This document shows, piece after piece, positions 7,402 to 15,259 of a DNA stretch of 64,000 nucleotides (its first letter is position 1; every line of letters begins with the position of its first letter). The notes beneath the pieces are model-generated. The model had not been told where the DNA came from. It did no database searches and worked only from the letters and a program-made list of their open reading frames with translations. A program made the position numbers and the translations under genes. Source of the stretch: Bin87 sp963692995 (GTDB lineage Bacteria; Chloroflexota; Dehalococcoidia; Lucifugimonadales; UBA3495); NCBI GenBank assembly GCA_963692995.1, contig OY843611.1, positions 744,001 through 808,000 of the forward strand. Reading direction: 5' to 3'.

Positions 7402-9996
7402 ATGAATGTGACCATCCCTGAGCTGTGCCTGGTGGCGCTGGTCGGCCCGTCGGGGTCGGGAAAGTCAACTTTTGCCGCCCGGCATTTCAAGCCCACCGAA
7501 GTGGTGTCCTCCGATGCCTGCCGGGCCATGGTGGCCGATGATGCCAACGACCAGGCGGCGACTCCCGACGCCTTCGCTCTGCTGAACTTCATTGCCGACA
7601 CTCGCTTGCGCGCCGGTCGCCTCACCGTCATCGACGCCACCAGCGTGCAGCCGCCGGCCCGCAAAGGCCTGGTGCAACTGGCCCGGGATCACGACTGCTT
7701 GCCGGTCGCCATCGTGCTGAACCTGCCTACAGCGATCTGTCTGGCCCGCAACCGGGAACGACCCGACCGCCAGTTCGGTTCCGGCGTAGTGCGCCGGCAG
7801 ACGGAGCAGCTGCGTCGGTCAATACGCGGCCTGAGACGCGAGGGCTTCCGCTACGTGTACGTGCTCAACTCCCCGGAAGAAGTTGATGCGGTCACCATAG
7901 AACGCACGCCCTCATGGACCGATCGCGGTCATGAGACCGGCCCCTTCGACGTAATCGGCGACGTGCACGGCTGCTATGACGAATTGGTTGCGCTTCTTGA
8001 ACGCTTGGGATACCGCTGGTCGCCGGCTAAAGGGAAAGATGACGGAGGATACGGCTATTCCGTCAGCCACCCGCAGGGACGCAAGGCCGTATTCGTCGGA
8101 GACCTGGTGGATCGCGGCCCCGGCGTGGTTAACGTGCTGAAATTGGTCATGTCCATGATGGCCGACGGTTCCGCCCTGTCGGTGGCCGGCAACCACGAGT
8201 CCAAGATGGTCCGCAAGCTCAAGGGCCGCAACGTGCAGGTGTCCCACGGACTGGCGGAGTCGCTTGAGCAGTTAGAGAAAGAATCTCCGGCATTCCGGCA
8301 GCAGGCCACCGAGTTTCTGGACGGCCTGATCAGCCACTACGTCCTGGACGGCGGCAACCTGGTGGTGGCCCACGCCGGCATGAAAGAGGAATACCAGGGC
8401 CGGGCCTCCGCGCGGGTCCGGGACTTTTGCCTGTATGGGGAAACTACCGGAGAAACCGACGAGTGGGGGCTGCCCGTCCGCGCCGACTGGGCCGCCAATT
8501 ATCGCGGCAATGCCTCGGTGGTGTATGGGCACACGCCGGTCACCGAGCCCGCCTGGTTGAACCGAACCATCAATGTGGACACCGGGTGCGTCTTCGGCGG
8601 ACGCCTCACCGCCCTGCGGTATCCCGAAAACGAGTTGGTGTCGGTGCCGGCGGTGCGGGTTTATTACGAACCGGCCCGGCCCCTGGACCACGCTGCCCGG
8701 ACTAAGGATAGCGCGGCGGGGGCGGAAACCCGGGCGGCCAACGTGCTGAACATCGACGATGTGCTGGGCAAGCGGGTCGTGGCGACGCGGCTGCGCGGCA
8801 ACGTCACGGTACGCGAGGAGCACGCAACGGCGGCCCTGGAGGTGATGAGCCGTTTCGCCCTCGATCCCCGCTGGCTGGTGTATCTGCCACCCACGATCTC
8901 ACCGTGCGAAACTTCCAAGCTCTCCGGCTTGCTGGAACATCCTGCTGAGGTGTTCGACTATTACCGCAACAACGGTGTGACTTCCGTAATCTGCGAGGAG
9001 AAACACATGGGTTCGCGGGCCGTTGTAGTGGCAGGGCGAGACCCGGCAGCCACTGAGCGACGATTCGGCATCGCCAGCGAAAACGCCGGCGTCTGCTACA
9101 CCCGGACCGGGCGCCGGTTTTTTGAAGATACAACCTTGGAAGGACAGTTCCTGGAGCGCGTTAGCAACGCTTTTGCCGCAGCGGGCCTGTGGGATGAGCT
9201 GGATACCGATTGGGCGCTGCTGGACTGCGAACTGATGCCCTGGTCTTTGAAGGCGCAGGAACTGCTGCAACAGCAGTACGCGGCGGTGGGCGCGGCGTCC
9301 CGGACGGGCCTGGCGGCGGCGCAGGAGCTGTTGCGTCAGGCGGAGGCTCGCGGCATCGACGCCGGCGAAACCTTGGGCCGAGTGGATGAGCGGCTCCGCC
9401 TGGCGCATCACTACCGCGACGCTTACGCTCGGTACTGTTGGCCGGCAACGCTGCTGGCCGATGTCAAACTCGCGCCCTTCCATCTGCTGGCCAGCGAAGG
9501 AGCGGCGCATACCGATAAGGGCCACTTGTGGCATATGGATATTGCAGCGCGCCTCAGCCAGGCCGACCCGGAGCTGTTTCGCGCAACGCGGCGCAATGTT
9601 GTGAAGCTCAATTCACCGGACGAGGTCGATTCACCGGACGAAGTCGATGCCATCCGTTGGTGGGAAGAGCTGACCGCCGCCGGCGGCGAGGGAATGGTCG
9701 TCAAGCCCGTCGAATTCATCGCCACCGGCCGGAGGGGTTTGGTGCAGCCGGCCATGAAGTGCCGAGGCAGCGAGTACCTGCGCATCATCTACGGCCCGGA
9801 GTACACGCTGCCGGACAACCTGGAGCGACTGCGCCAGCGAGGTCTATCCACCAAGCGGTCGCTGGCGCTGCGGGAGTTTGCGTTGGGCATCGAGGGCTTG
9901 CAGCGGTTCGTTGACCGGGAGCCGCTCTATCGAGTGCATGAGTGCGTCTTCGCGGTGCTCGCCCTGGAGAGCGAGCCGGTTGACCCGCGTCTGTGA
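7402..9996 (+). CDS. pnkp: Polynucleotide kinase-phosphatase-ligase Pnkp
   Basis: End-healing and sealing enzyme of the Pnkp-Hen1 RNA-repair complex, which restores RNAs cut by ribotoxins. Three domains are visible. Kinase, residues 1-170: P-loop GPSGSGKST with K21 and S22. Metallophosphatase, about 183-420: D187 and H189 in GDVHGCYDE, D234 and D237 in GDLVDRG, N264-H265-E266. Ligase-type nucleotidyltransferase, about 480-864: candidate adenylylated K534 in EEKHMGSR. Length 864 matches known Pnkp. An 18-bp tandem duplication at 9613-9648 doubles the peptide SPDEVD inside the ligase domain. A repeat cluster follows. Confidence 0.95.
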   Translation: MNVTIPELCLVALVGPSGSGKSTFAARHFKPTEVVSSDACRAMVADDANDQAATPDAFALLNFIADTRLRAGRLTVIDATSVQPPARKGLVQLARDHDCLPVAIVLNLPTAICLARNRERPDRQFGSGVVRRQTEQLRRSIRGLRREGFRYVYVLNSPEEVDAVTIERTPSWTDRGHETGPFDVIGDVHGCYDELVALLERLGYRWSPAKGKDDGGYGYSVSHPQGRKAVFVGDLVDRGPGVVNVLKLVMSMMADGSALSVAGNHESKMVRKLKGRNVQVSHGLAESLEQLEKESPAFRQQATEFLDGLISHYVLDGGNLVVAHAGMKEEYQGRASARVRDFCLYGETTGETDEWGLPVRADWAANYRGNASVVYGHTPVTEPAWLNRTINVDTGCVFGGRLTALRYPENELVSVPAVRVYYEPARPLDHAARTKDSAAGAETRAANVLNIDDVLGKRVVATRLRGNVTVREEHATAALEVMSRFALDPRWLVYLPPTISPCETSKLSGLLEHPAEVFDYYRNNGVTSVICEEKHMGSRAVVVAGRDPAATERRFGIASENAGVCYTRTGRRFFEDTTLEGQFLERVSNAFAAAGLWDELDTDWALLDCELMPWSLKAQELLQQQYAAVGAASRTGLAAAQELLRQAEARGIDAGETLGRVDERLRLAHHYRDAYARYCWPATLLADVKLAPFHLLASEGAAHTDKGHLWHMDIAARLSQADPELFRATRRNVVKLNSPDEVDSPDEVDAIRWWEELTAAGGEGMVVKPVEFIATGRRGLVQPAMKCRGSEYLRIIYGPEYTLPDNLERLRQRGLSTKRSLALREFALGIEGLQRFVDREPLYRVHECVFAVLALESEPVDPRL

Positions 9997-9998
9997 GA

Positions 9999-10224
9999 TT
10001 CCGACCTGCCCCCTCGATCATTGCGGCGCCCCCTCGTCATTCCCGTCCCCTTGGTCATTGCGACGCCCCCCCCTTGGTCATTCCCGCCCCCCTCGTCATT
10101 CCCGCGAAAGCGGGAATCCACAGGCCGGGGTTGCAACATAGTAATTTGCCGGCGTTTCTGGATTCCGGCTCAAGGCCGGAATGACGAAGGTGGGCCGGAA
10201 TGACGAAGGGGGCGCCGGAATGCC
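9999..10224. repeat. REP-doublet element with tandem arms on both sides
   Basis: Left palindrome GTCATTCCCGCGAAAGCGGG at 10095-10119 and right palindrome GATTCCGGCTCAAGGCCGGA at 10161-10185 enclose about 41 bp. To the left, four degraded copies of the left arm (TCATTCCCG or TCATTGCG followed by C-rich spacers) extend to about 10018. To the right, GCCGGAATGACGAAGG-type copies repeat every 19-20 bp at 10175, 10194 and 10214. No gene lies in 9997-10342 apart from the promoter listed next. Confidence 0.85.
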
Positions 10225-10261
10225 CCCGCGACTCCGCAAGGTCGTGCCACGCCAGGTTTTG

Positions 10262-10290
10262 TTGACGCTCGCCGGCCCCGATGCTAACCT
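10262..10290 (+). promoter_or_regulatory. Sigma70-type promoter for the alcohol dehydrogenase
   Basis: TTGACG at 10262-10267 and TAACCT at 10285-10290 are separated by 17 bp, with TG one base before the -10. It lies just past the repeat cluster and about 52 bp upstream of the ATG at 10343. Sequence match only. Confidence 0.5.
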
Positions 10291-10342
10291 GCGCCACGCC
10301 ATTCAGGCAGCCCCCATCGGGCCGCCTCCGGAGGGAACGGTA

Positions 10343-11434
10343 ATGAAGGCAGCAGTTTTGCGTGAAGTCAATCAGCCGGTTGTCGTTGAGGACGTGCAAG
10401 TGGACACGCCGGCGCCCCGGGAGGTACTGGTGCGCACGGGCGCGTCGGGCGTGTGCCACAGCGACCTGCACTTTGTCGAAGGTCTGTACACCACGCCCAT
10501 GCCCTGCATCCTGGGCCACGAGGCCGCCGGTATCGTGGAGGCGGTGGGCGAGCAGGTCAGCTATGTCCGACCCGGCGACTCGGTAATCATGTGTTTGTCC
10601 GTGTTCTGCGGAACCTGCGAATTTTGCACCCGAGGTCAGCCTTACCTCTGCGACCGGACGGCGGTAACGCGAAGGCGCGACGACCCGCCCCGGCTTCGCA
10701 AGGACGGCGAAGCCATCACCCAGTTTGCCCAGCTGGGTTCCTACGCCGCCGAGATGCTGGTGCACGAGAACGCGCTGGTCAAGGTGGATGGCGACATTCC
10801 CTTTCCGCAACTGGCTCTCATCGGCTGCGGCGCGACCACCGGCCTCGGCGCGGTGCTGAACACGGCCCGCGTTGAGCCGGGCAGCACGGTGGCCGTGGTG
10901 GGCTGCGGCGGCATCGGCATTCACTGCGTGCAGGCGGCGGCTCTGGCCGGCGCTCTGCGGATCATCGCCGTGGACACCACCGAGGACAAGTTCGCCCTGG
11001 CCCGCGAGTTCGGCGCAACCGACGTCATCGACGCGACGACCGGAAACGTAGCCGAGCGCATTATGGAGCTTACCGGCGGCGGCGTGGACTATTCCTTCGA
11101 GGCCATCGGCCTGAAGCAGGCCGCCGAGGACTGCTACAACATGCTGCGTCCGGGGGGCGTCGCCACCATCATCGGCATGGTGCCGGAAGGCGTGAAGATC
11201 GAACTGGACGCCGGCAACTTCCTGCGTCGAGGCCGCGCCATCCAGGGCTGCACCATGGGCTCCAATCGCTTCCGCACCGATATGCCCCGCTACATCGAGT
11301 TCTACAAGCAGGGCCGTCTCAAGCTGGACGAGCTGGTTACCCAGGAGCTGAAACTGTCGGAGATCAACCGGGCCTTCGCCGACATGAAAGCCCAAAGCGT
11401 GCGCCGGAGCGTGATTACCGATTTTGAGGGATAA
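10343..11434 (+). CDS. Zinc-dependent alcohol dehydrogenase (medium-chain, class III-like)
   Basis: A 363-residue medium-chain dehydrogenase. Catalytic-zinc ligands are C38 (GVCHSDLHF), H59 and E60 (LGHEAAG); the structural-zinc lobe has C89, C92, C95 and C103. The NAD-binding turn is VAVVGCGGIG. The sequence is nearest to class III/NDMA-dependent or aryl-alcohol-type enzymes; substrate is not predictable. The frame is open further upstream, but ATG 10343 has GGAGGG 8 nt before it and opens directly on the conserved MKAAVLRE. Probably monocistronic from the promoter at 10262. Confidence 0.93.
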   Translation: MKAAVLREVNQPVVVEDVQVDTPAPREVLVRTGASGVCHSDLHFVEGLYTTPMPCILGHEAAGIVEAVGEQVSYVRPGDSVIMCLSVFCGTCEFCTRGQPYLCDRTAVTRRRDDPPRLRKDGEAITQFAQLGSYAAEMLVHENALVKVDGDIPFPQLALIGCGATTGLGAVLNTARVEPGSTVAVVGCGGIGIHCVQAAALAGALRIIAVDTTEDKFALAREFGATDVIDATTGNVAERIMELTGGGVDYSFEAIGLKQAAEDCYNMLRPGGVATIIGMVPEGVKIELDAGNFLRRGRAIQGCTMGSNRFRTDMPRYIEFYKQGRLKLDELVTQELKLSEINRAFADMKAQSVRRSVITDFEG

Positions 11435-11485
11435 CGCAGGCGAGGCGCCGCATCGGCCGGCGCCTCGCCTGCGCTGGAGGGATGT

Positions 11486-12277
11486 ATGACTGGATTTGAA
11501 CAGGGGTTTGCCGACACGGAGCAGGCGGCAGCGTCAACCGTCAAGTCGGCGGGGGCCGCCGTACGGGCGGCGCGTGCGCTGGAACGAGCAGCCAAGACGG
11601 GCAGCATCAACGCCATCCGGCGGTCGCAGTCGGACTTGGATTCCGCTTTGCGGGCTCTGATGCAGGAAGTTAAGAACGCAACGCAAGCTTGGCCTTTCCA
11701 GCCTGAGGAGGAAATATCTTATCTGCAAGAGCATTTTGCTGCCGAGCTGAGACAGGTGGCCGCCGGGAATGGGCTGGACATTCACGAGCGGGATCGGCAG
11801 CTAATTGCCCACCCGTCCATTGTTAGTGTGTTGCCGGCGAGCCGGGCGGTGCGTGTCGACCGGAAGCAAGTGTCCACCATCCGCCCCTCGCACCTGGTAT
11901 CGCGGCTGTTGTCGAATCAGAACAAGCCGGCGCGGCACAACAGCGGAGCCTTTCTCGAGGCAGTGTACGCTGCGTACAAGATGCGCACCGACCACCAACT
12001 CAGGGAAGGACGGTCGCCAAGCGGCGTGGGGCCAGCGGTTCCGTTATCCGCAATTTACGAAGCCCTCACCCTGATGCCGGGAACAGGTCGAGAATACAGC
12101 CGGACGGATTTTGCCCGCGACCTGTACCGGCTGGACACGGAGGGACCGAAGGTAACTCGTAACAGAAAGCAGCTGCATTTTCACAGCGGGCGACAAAGTA
12201 CCATCGCTTTTGTAGCGCCCGACGGTCATCTCCTGACCTACCACAACATCGCCTTCTCAGAGGTGCGCGATGGATAA
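11486..12277 (+). CDS. Hypothetical protein, first gene of an orphan ATPase cassette
   Basis: 263 residues, no family recognised. Residues 1-100 are Ala/Glu/Arg-rich and probably helical. Residues 190-250 contain PLSAIYEALTLMPG...SRTDFARDLYRLDTEGP, which resembles the recognition helix and wing of a winged helix-turn-helix, so DNA or nucleoprotein binding is possible. GGAGGG precedes the ATG. Its last 8 bp overlap the next gene, so the three genes 11486-14517 are one transcript. Base composition is less GC-rich than purA or selB nearby, consistent with acquired DNA. Confidence 0.7.
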   Translation: MTGFEQGFADTEQAAASTVKSAGAAVRAARALERAAKTGSINAIRRSQSDLDSALRALMQEVKNATQAWPFQPEEEISYLQEHFAAELRQVAAGNGLDIHERDRQLIAHPSIVSVLPASRAVRVDRKQVSTIRPSHLVSRLLSNQNKPARHNSGAFLEAVYAAYKMRTDHQLREGRSPSGVGPAVPLSAIYEALTLMPGTGREYSRTDFARDLYRLDTEGPKVTRNRKQLHFHSGRQSTIAFVAPDGHLLTYHNIAFSEVRDG

Positions 12278-13229
12278 CACAATCTCGATACAGGAATGGG
12301 TGCAATTCATCGGCGCAGAGTACCTTGAGTCGTTCATCAGGGATGGCGGTGCATCAGTCAAATTCGCTGTTGCTGACGATGATACGAAAAATGAGCTGGC
12401 GTTCGCACTATCCGAGCAATCCGGAAACTTGGGCTGCTCCTTTGTGAAAATCAACGCGGTGGATGCCCGGGTGCATATGCCGCAGGATATTTTCTTTGCG
12501 ATGGCCAAGCAGATGGATTGGCGTCTGTTGGCTCGCCGGGTGGTCATTACTCTGGCGGAAAGGCAGGATTATCGGGTTGCAGATGTTGCGCTATGTGGTA
12601 ATGACAGCATTTACGCTGCTATTGGAGATGCCAACAGGGTGGACGCGGCAACAGTGATGCAGGAATTGCGGCCCGAGATAGAAAATCGGATTTTTAAGAA
12701 CCGGCGAATGGCGCGGGATTTCAGGGTCGCGATGACACGTATGTGTCTCCTGGAGAATGCCGCCCCTAGTGACGCGTATGGAGGGCAATCGCTGGTTGAC
12801 TGGCTGACCGGCACGAACACGAGAATCGGCAATGTGAAACACTTTTCCGTCCACACGTCAATCAACCGTACCACGGCGCGCCATTTCATCGAGTCAGCCT
12901 TGTATTGGATACGCTATGCCGGTTATGACGGCGTGGTGATACTGCTGGATAATACACGGGTTCTGCTACCGCAAAGGCCGCAAGACAGGTCAAGATTTTA
13001 TACCAAGTCAATGGTTATGGATCATTACGAGTTGCTACGAGAGTTGATTGACGGCACCGACCGGCTCAGCGGAGCGTTGGTGGTAGTGGTATCGAATCCA
13101 GATTTCCTGAATGAGGATACTCGCTCCCGAGGGTTTGGCTGTTATGAGGCCTTGATGACGCGGGTAATGAATGATGTCCAGGACCGGTATCTGGCCAATC
13201 CTATGGCGTCGCTAGTTCGCCTGTCCTGA
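12270..13229 (+). CDS. Degenerate BREX-type ATPase-like protein (Walker motifs lost)
   Basis: 319 residues. Layout follows the next gene product: an N-terminal strand region (SVKFAVADDDTKNELAFALS) where a P-loop is expected but no GKS/GKT exists, and a Walker-B-like strand GYDGVVILLDNTRVLLP with D227 followed by N228 instead of Glu. The shared strand-helix pattern (YWIRYAGYDGVVILLD against LIKGVGYKGWVVLLDE) suggests a paralogue that has lost catalysis and may act as a structural or regulatory partner. It overlaps the upstream gene by 8 bp. The relationship is inferred by eye. Confidence 0.6.
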   Translation: MDNTISIQEWVQFIGAEYLESFIRDGGASVKFAVADDDTKNELAFALSEQSGNLGCSFVKINAVDARVHMPQDIFFAMAKQMDWRLLARRVVITLAERQDYRVADVALCGNDSIYAAIGDANRVDAATVMQELRPEIENRIFKNRRMARDFRVAMTRMCLLENAAPSDAYGGQSLVDWLTGTNTRIGNVKHFSVHTSINRTTARHFIESALYWIRYAGYDGVVILLDNTRVLLPQRPQDRSRFYTKSMVMDHYELLRELIDGTDRLSGALVVVVSNPDFLNEDTRSRGFGCYEALMTRVMNDVQDRYLANPMASLVRLS

Positions 13230-13251
13230 TCCTGATATGGAGGCAAGAAGT

Positions 13252-14517
13252 ATGGCGCTGAACCCGGATCACCTGGACCCTTTCCAGTGCCGTCAGGCGG
13301 TGGAGGCTCTCAGAAATGGCGTTCCTAACCGGGCGGCGGTGGAAATTCTGGGTTGTAACCGCCCATCGGTAGAGAGCAAGTTCGACGAGTTGCTGCTGCA
13401 ATCTATTGGCACGGAAGCGCTGCCGGAAGGCGCTTTGGGGATGCTGGTGTCCGGAGATTTTGGTTCCGGGAAATCGCACCTGCTTTCTTACCTGGAGCAC
13501 CGGGCTTTGGCAGAGGGATTTGTATGCAGCCGGGTAGCGATAAGCAAGGAGACGCCGCTGTATGACTTGGGCAAGGTTTTCGCATCGGCGATGCAACACG
13601 CGCAGTTGCCGGGACGAACGGGCCAACTAATGGAGGAGATAGGCGACAAAATCAATGCTCGAACCCCGGAGTATGACCGTTTCTCCCGTTGGCTTAATGT
13701 CGGGGAAAACGGTTTGCACGCTTATTTCCCGGCGACAATGATGATTTACGAGCGTTCCGGCGACCGGGATCTCCAGAGTGAGATTGAATCCTTTTGGGCA
13801 GGGGAGCGTATTGCGGCAGCTAGGGTAAGGAATGGGCTAAAGCTTATTAGCCAGCACGGCAGTTTTAACTTTCAGGCTCCCACCGCCCGCGACCTGCCAC
13901 CTCAGAGGCTACGTTTTGCAACAGAATTGATAAAGGGCGTCGGCTATAAAGGATGGGTAGTGTTGCTGGACGAGCTAGAGCTGGTAGGCTCTTACAGCCT
14001 GCTGCAAAGGGCAAGGTCATATGCCGAGCTGGGCCGGTGGCTGGGCAAGACTGCCGATGATGCGCAATATCCGGGGTTAATAGCTGTAGGCACATTTACT
14101 CTGGGATTCGCGGCATCGGTGCTGGGGCCTTTCGGCAAAGACGATAAGACTGTCGCGCCGAATCGGTTGCGGGAGCGTAACGCAATGGCGGAAGCGGACT
14201 GGGCAGAGGCGGCCATTAACGCTTTGGAAGGGGATGGCATCCTGCTAGATCCGCCCGGCGAAGTGGAGTTGCAGAATACTCTGGAAAAGTTGCGGCTACT
14301 ATACCAGCAGGCGTATGGATGGGATACGCCGGCCCTCACTGCCGAACTGGACGGGGCGGCTTATCAGAACACGATGCGCTATAAAGTACGGGCCTGCATT
14401 AATGAATGGGATTTGCGGCGTATCTACCCGGATGCCCAGCCGGAAACGGAAGGCCGAGAGTTCGAGCATCGCTACCAGGAAATGCCGGAGATGGAGCAGG
14501 AAACAAAAGATGATTAG
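13252..14517 (+). CDS. BREX-type ATP-binding protein (BrxD/DUF2791-like)
   Basis: 421 residues from ATG 13252, chosen because GGAGG at 13239-13243 is well spaced for it; the ATG at 13237 overlaps that site. P-loop VSGDFGSGKSHLL with K74 and S75, and Walker B VVLLDELEL with D240-E241, plus the introductory QCRQAVEALRNGVPN and a LRxRNAMAEADW region, match the BREX ATP-binding domain (DUF2791, BrxD-like). In BREX and related loci such proteins accompany helicases or methylases; neither occurs here. It starts 22 bp after the degenerate paralogue. Next come the selB-derived repeat and a toxin-antitoxin-like pair. Confidence 0.75.
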   Translation: MALNPDHLDPFQCRQAVEALRNGVPNRAAVEILGCNRPSVESKFDELLLQSIGTEALPEGALGMLVSGDFGSGKSHLLSYLEHRALAEGFVCSRVAISKETPLYDLGKVFASAMQHAQLPGRTGQLMEEIGDKINARTPEYDRFSRWLNVGENGLHAYFPATMMIYERSGDRDLQSEIESFWAGERIAAARVRNGLKLISQHGSFNFQAPTARDLPPQRLRFATELIKGVGYKGWVVLLDELELVGSYSLLQRARSYAELGRWLGKTADDAQYPGLIAVGTFTLGFAASVLGPFGKDDKTVAPNRLRERNAMAEADWAEAAINALEGDGILLDPPGEVELQNTLEKLRLLYQQAYGWDTPALTAELDGAAYQNTMRYKVRACINEWDLRRIYPDAQPETEGREFEHRYQEMPEMEQETKDD

Positions 14518-14520
14518 GGG

Positions 14521-14552
14521 TTGCCATGTACGTTATCGGCACCGCCGGCCAT
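14521..14552 (+). repeat. 32-bp direct repeat, upstream copy of the selB 5' end
   Basis: Identical over 32 bp to 15228-15259, which spans the selB start codon and its first eight codons (MYVIGTAG). This copy sits 3 bp after the stop of the BrxD-like gene, then diverges into a hairpin. The two copies enclose the DUF433/DUF5615 pair, so this looks like a remnant of selB left outside an inserted or rearranged segment. Confidence 0.9.
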
Positions 14553-14571
14553 TGTGTAGCACACAATGGCC
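14547..14571. repeat. Perfect 10-bp inverted repeat at the edge of the selB remnant
   Basis: GGCCATTGTG at 14547-14556 pairs with CACAATGGCC at 14562-14571 around TAGCA. The left stem begins inside the 32-bp repeat. It could be an element end, a terminator without T-tract, or an operator for the following gene pair. Confidence 0.55.
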
Positions 14572-14624
14572 GAATGGCTCGGCTGTTTCGCCCGAAAAGG
14601 TGTTTTCCTACGGAGATGGAAGCG

Positions 14625-14924
14625 ATGGGCATGACAAACCACGAAACAATACTGGCTATTCCCGATAATGACGACTGGCAAAGCCGCATCGTCAAAACTC
14701 CCGGCATTCTGGCCGGCAAGCCTTGCATCAGGGGAACGCGCATCTCCGTGGAATTGGTGGATGAACTGCTCCGCGGCGGGCGTAGCCCGGAAGACATCCG
14801 GCGTTGCCATTTCTCCCATATATCGCTGGATGATATTGAGGCTTGCCGGCAGTATGCCGCTACCGGCGCCAAACTCTCCGACTTCACCTGGCGGGACCTG
14901 TACGGCGACGAAGATGACGACTGA
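14625..14924 (+). CDS. DUF433 antitoxin-like protein
   Basis: 99 residues from ATG 14625; GGAG at 14612-14615 favours this or ATG 14631. The DUF433 signature is clear: WQSRIVKTPGILAGKPCIRGTRISV, then LLRGGRSPEDIRR and a C-terminal IEACRQYAAT. DUF433 proteins are usually small helix-turn-helix antitoxins paired with DUF5615 PIN-like toxins. The same frame extends back into the selB remnant (MYVIGTAGH), which is fortuitous. The last 11 bp overlap the next gene. Confidence 0.85.
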   Translation: MGMTNHETILAIPDNDDWQSRIVKTPGILAGKPCIRGTRISVELVDELLRGGRSPEDIRRCHFSHISLDDIEACRQYAATGAKLSDFTWRDLYGDEDDD

Positions 14925-15210
14925 GCGCACGGCTGCCCTGCGGATACTGGCTGACGAAAATATGCCGGACCCAGACGTTCTCGCCGTTGCCACCGGCGAA
15001 AACCGTCTGCTTGCCACGCAAGATAAAGACTTCGGTGATATTGTGGTTAACCGGAACCGGCCGGCGCCGTATGGCGTGGTTCTATTCCGGTTGCATAATG
15101 ACATTGCCGATACCGACCGGTTCCGTCTGATGGCCGGCATTTTGAATGCGCGTAACAGCTGGGGCCCCGGAATATGGGCTGTCAGCATCCGTCATCCCAC
15201 GACTTCCTGA
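14914..15210 (+). CDS. DUF5615 PIN-like toxin, internally deleted
   Basis: 98 residues. Conserved elements are LADENMP near the N-terminus and LLATQDKDFGDIVV and GVVLFRL later, the acidic sites of DUF5615 (VapC-like) proteins. Normally about 25 residues lie between the ADEN-x-P motif and the PDVLAVA segment; here they are joined directly as LADENMPDPDVLAVAT. An in-frame deletion of the first helix and second strand is therefore likely, and the protein may be inactive. It overlaps the antitoxin gene by 11 bp and ends 17 bp before the second copy of the 32-bp repeat. Confidence 0.75.
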   Translation: MTTERTAALRILADENMPDPDVLAVATGENRLLATQDKDFGDIVVNRNRPAPYGVVLFRLHNDIADTDRFRLMAGILNARNSWGPGIWAVSIRHPTTS

Positions 15211-15227
15211 AACTAACTCGCTGGAAA

Positions 15228-15259
15228 TTGCCATGTACGTTATCGGCACCGCCGGCCAT
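15228..15259 (+). repeat. 32-bp direct repeat, copy inside the intact selB start
   Basis: Second copy of the repeat at 14521-14552. Here it includes ATG 15233 and continues into the full G-domain, so this is the functional copy. Confidence 0.9.

Noticed and set aside
10055..11395. 446-codon minus-strand frame opposite the alcohol dehydrogenase
   Set aside because: Its start lies in repeat sequence and the opposite strand has a clear enzyme.
14526..14624. Longer antitoxin beginning at the selB-derived ATG 14526
   Set aside because: The first nine residues are SelB sequence and the following 25 lack conservation; the DUF433 region begins near ATG 14625.
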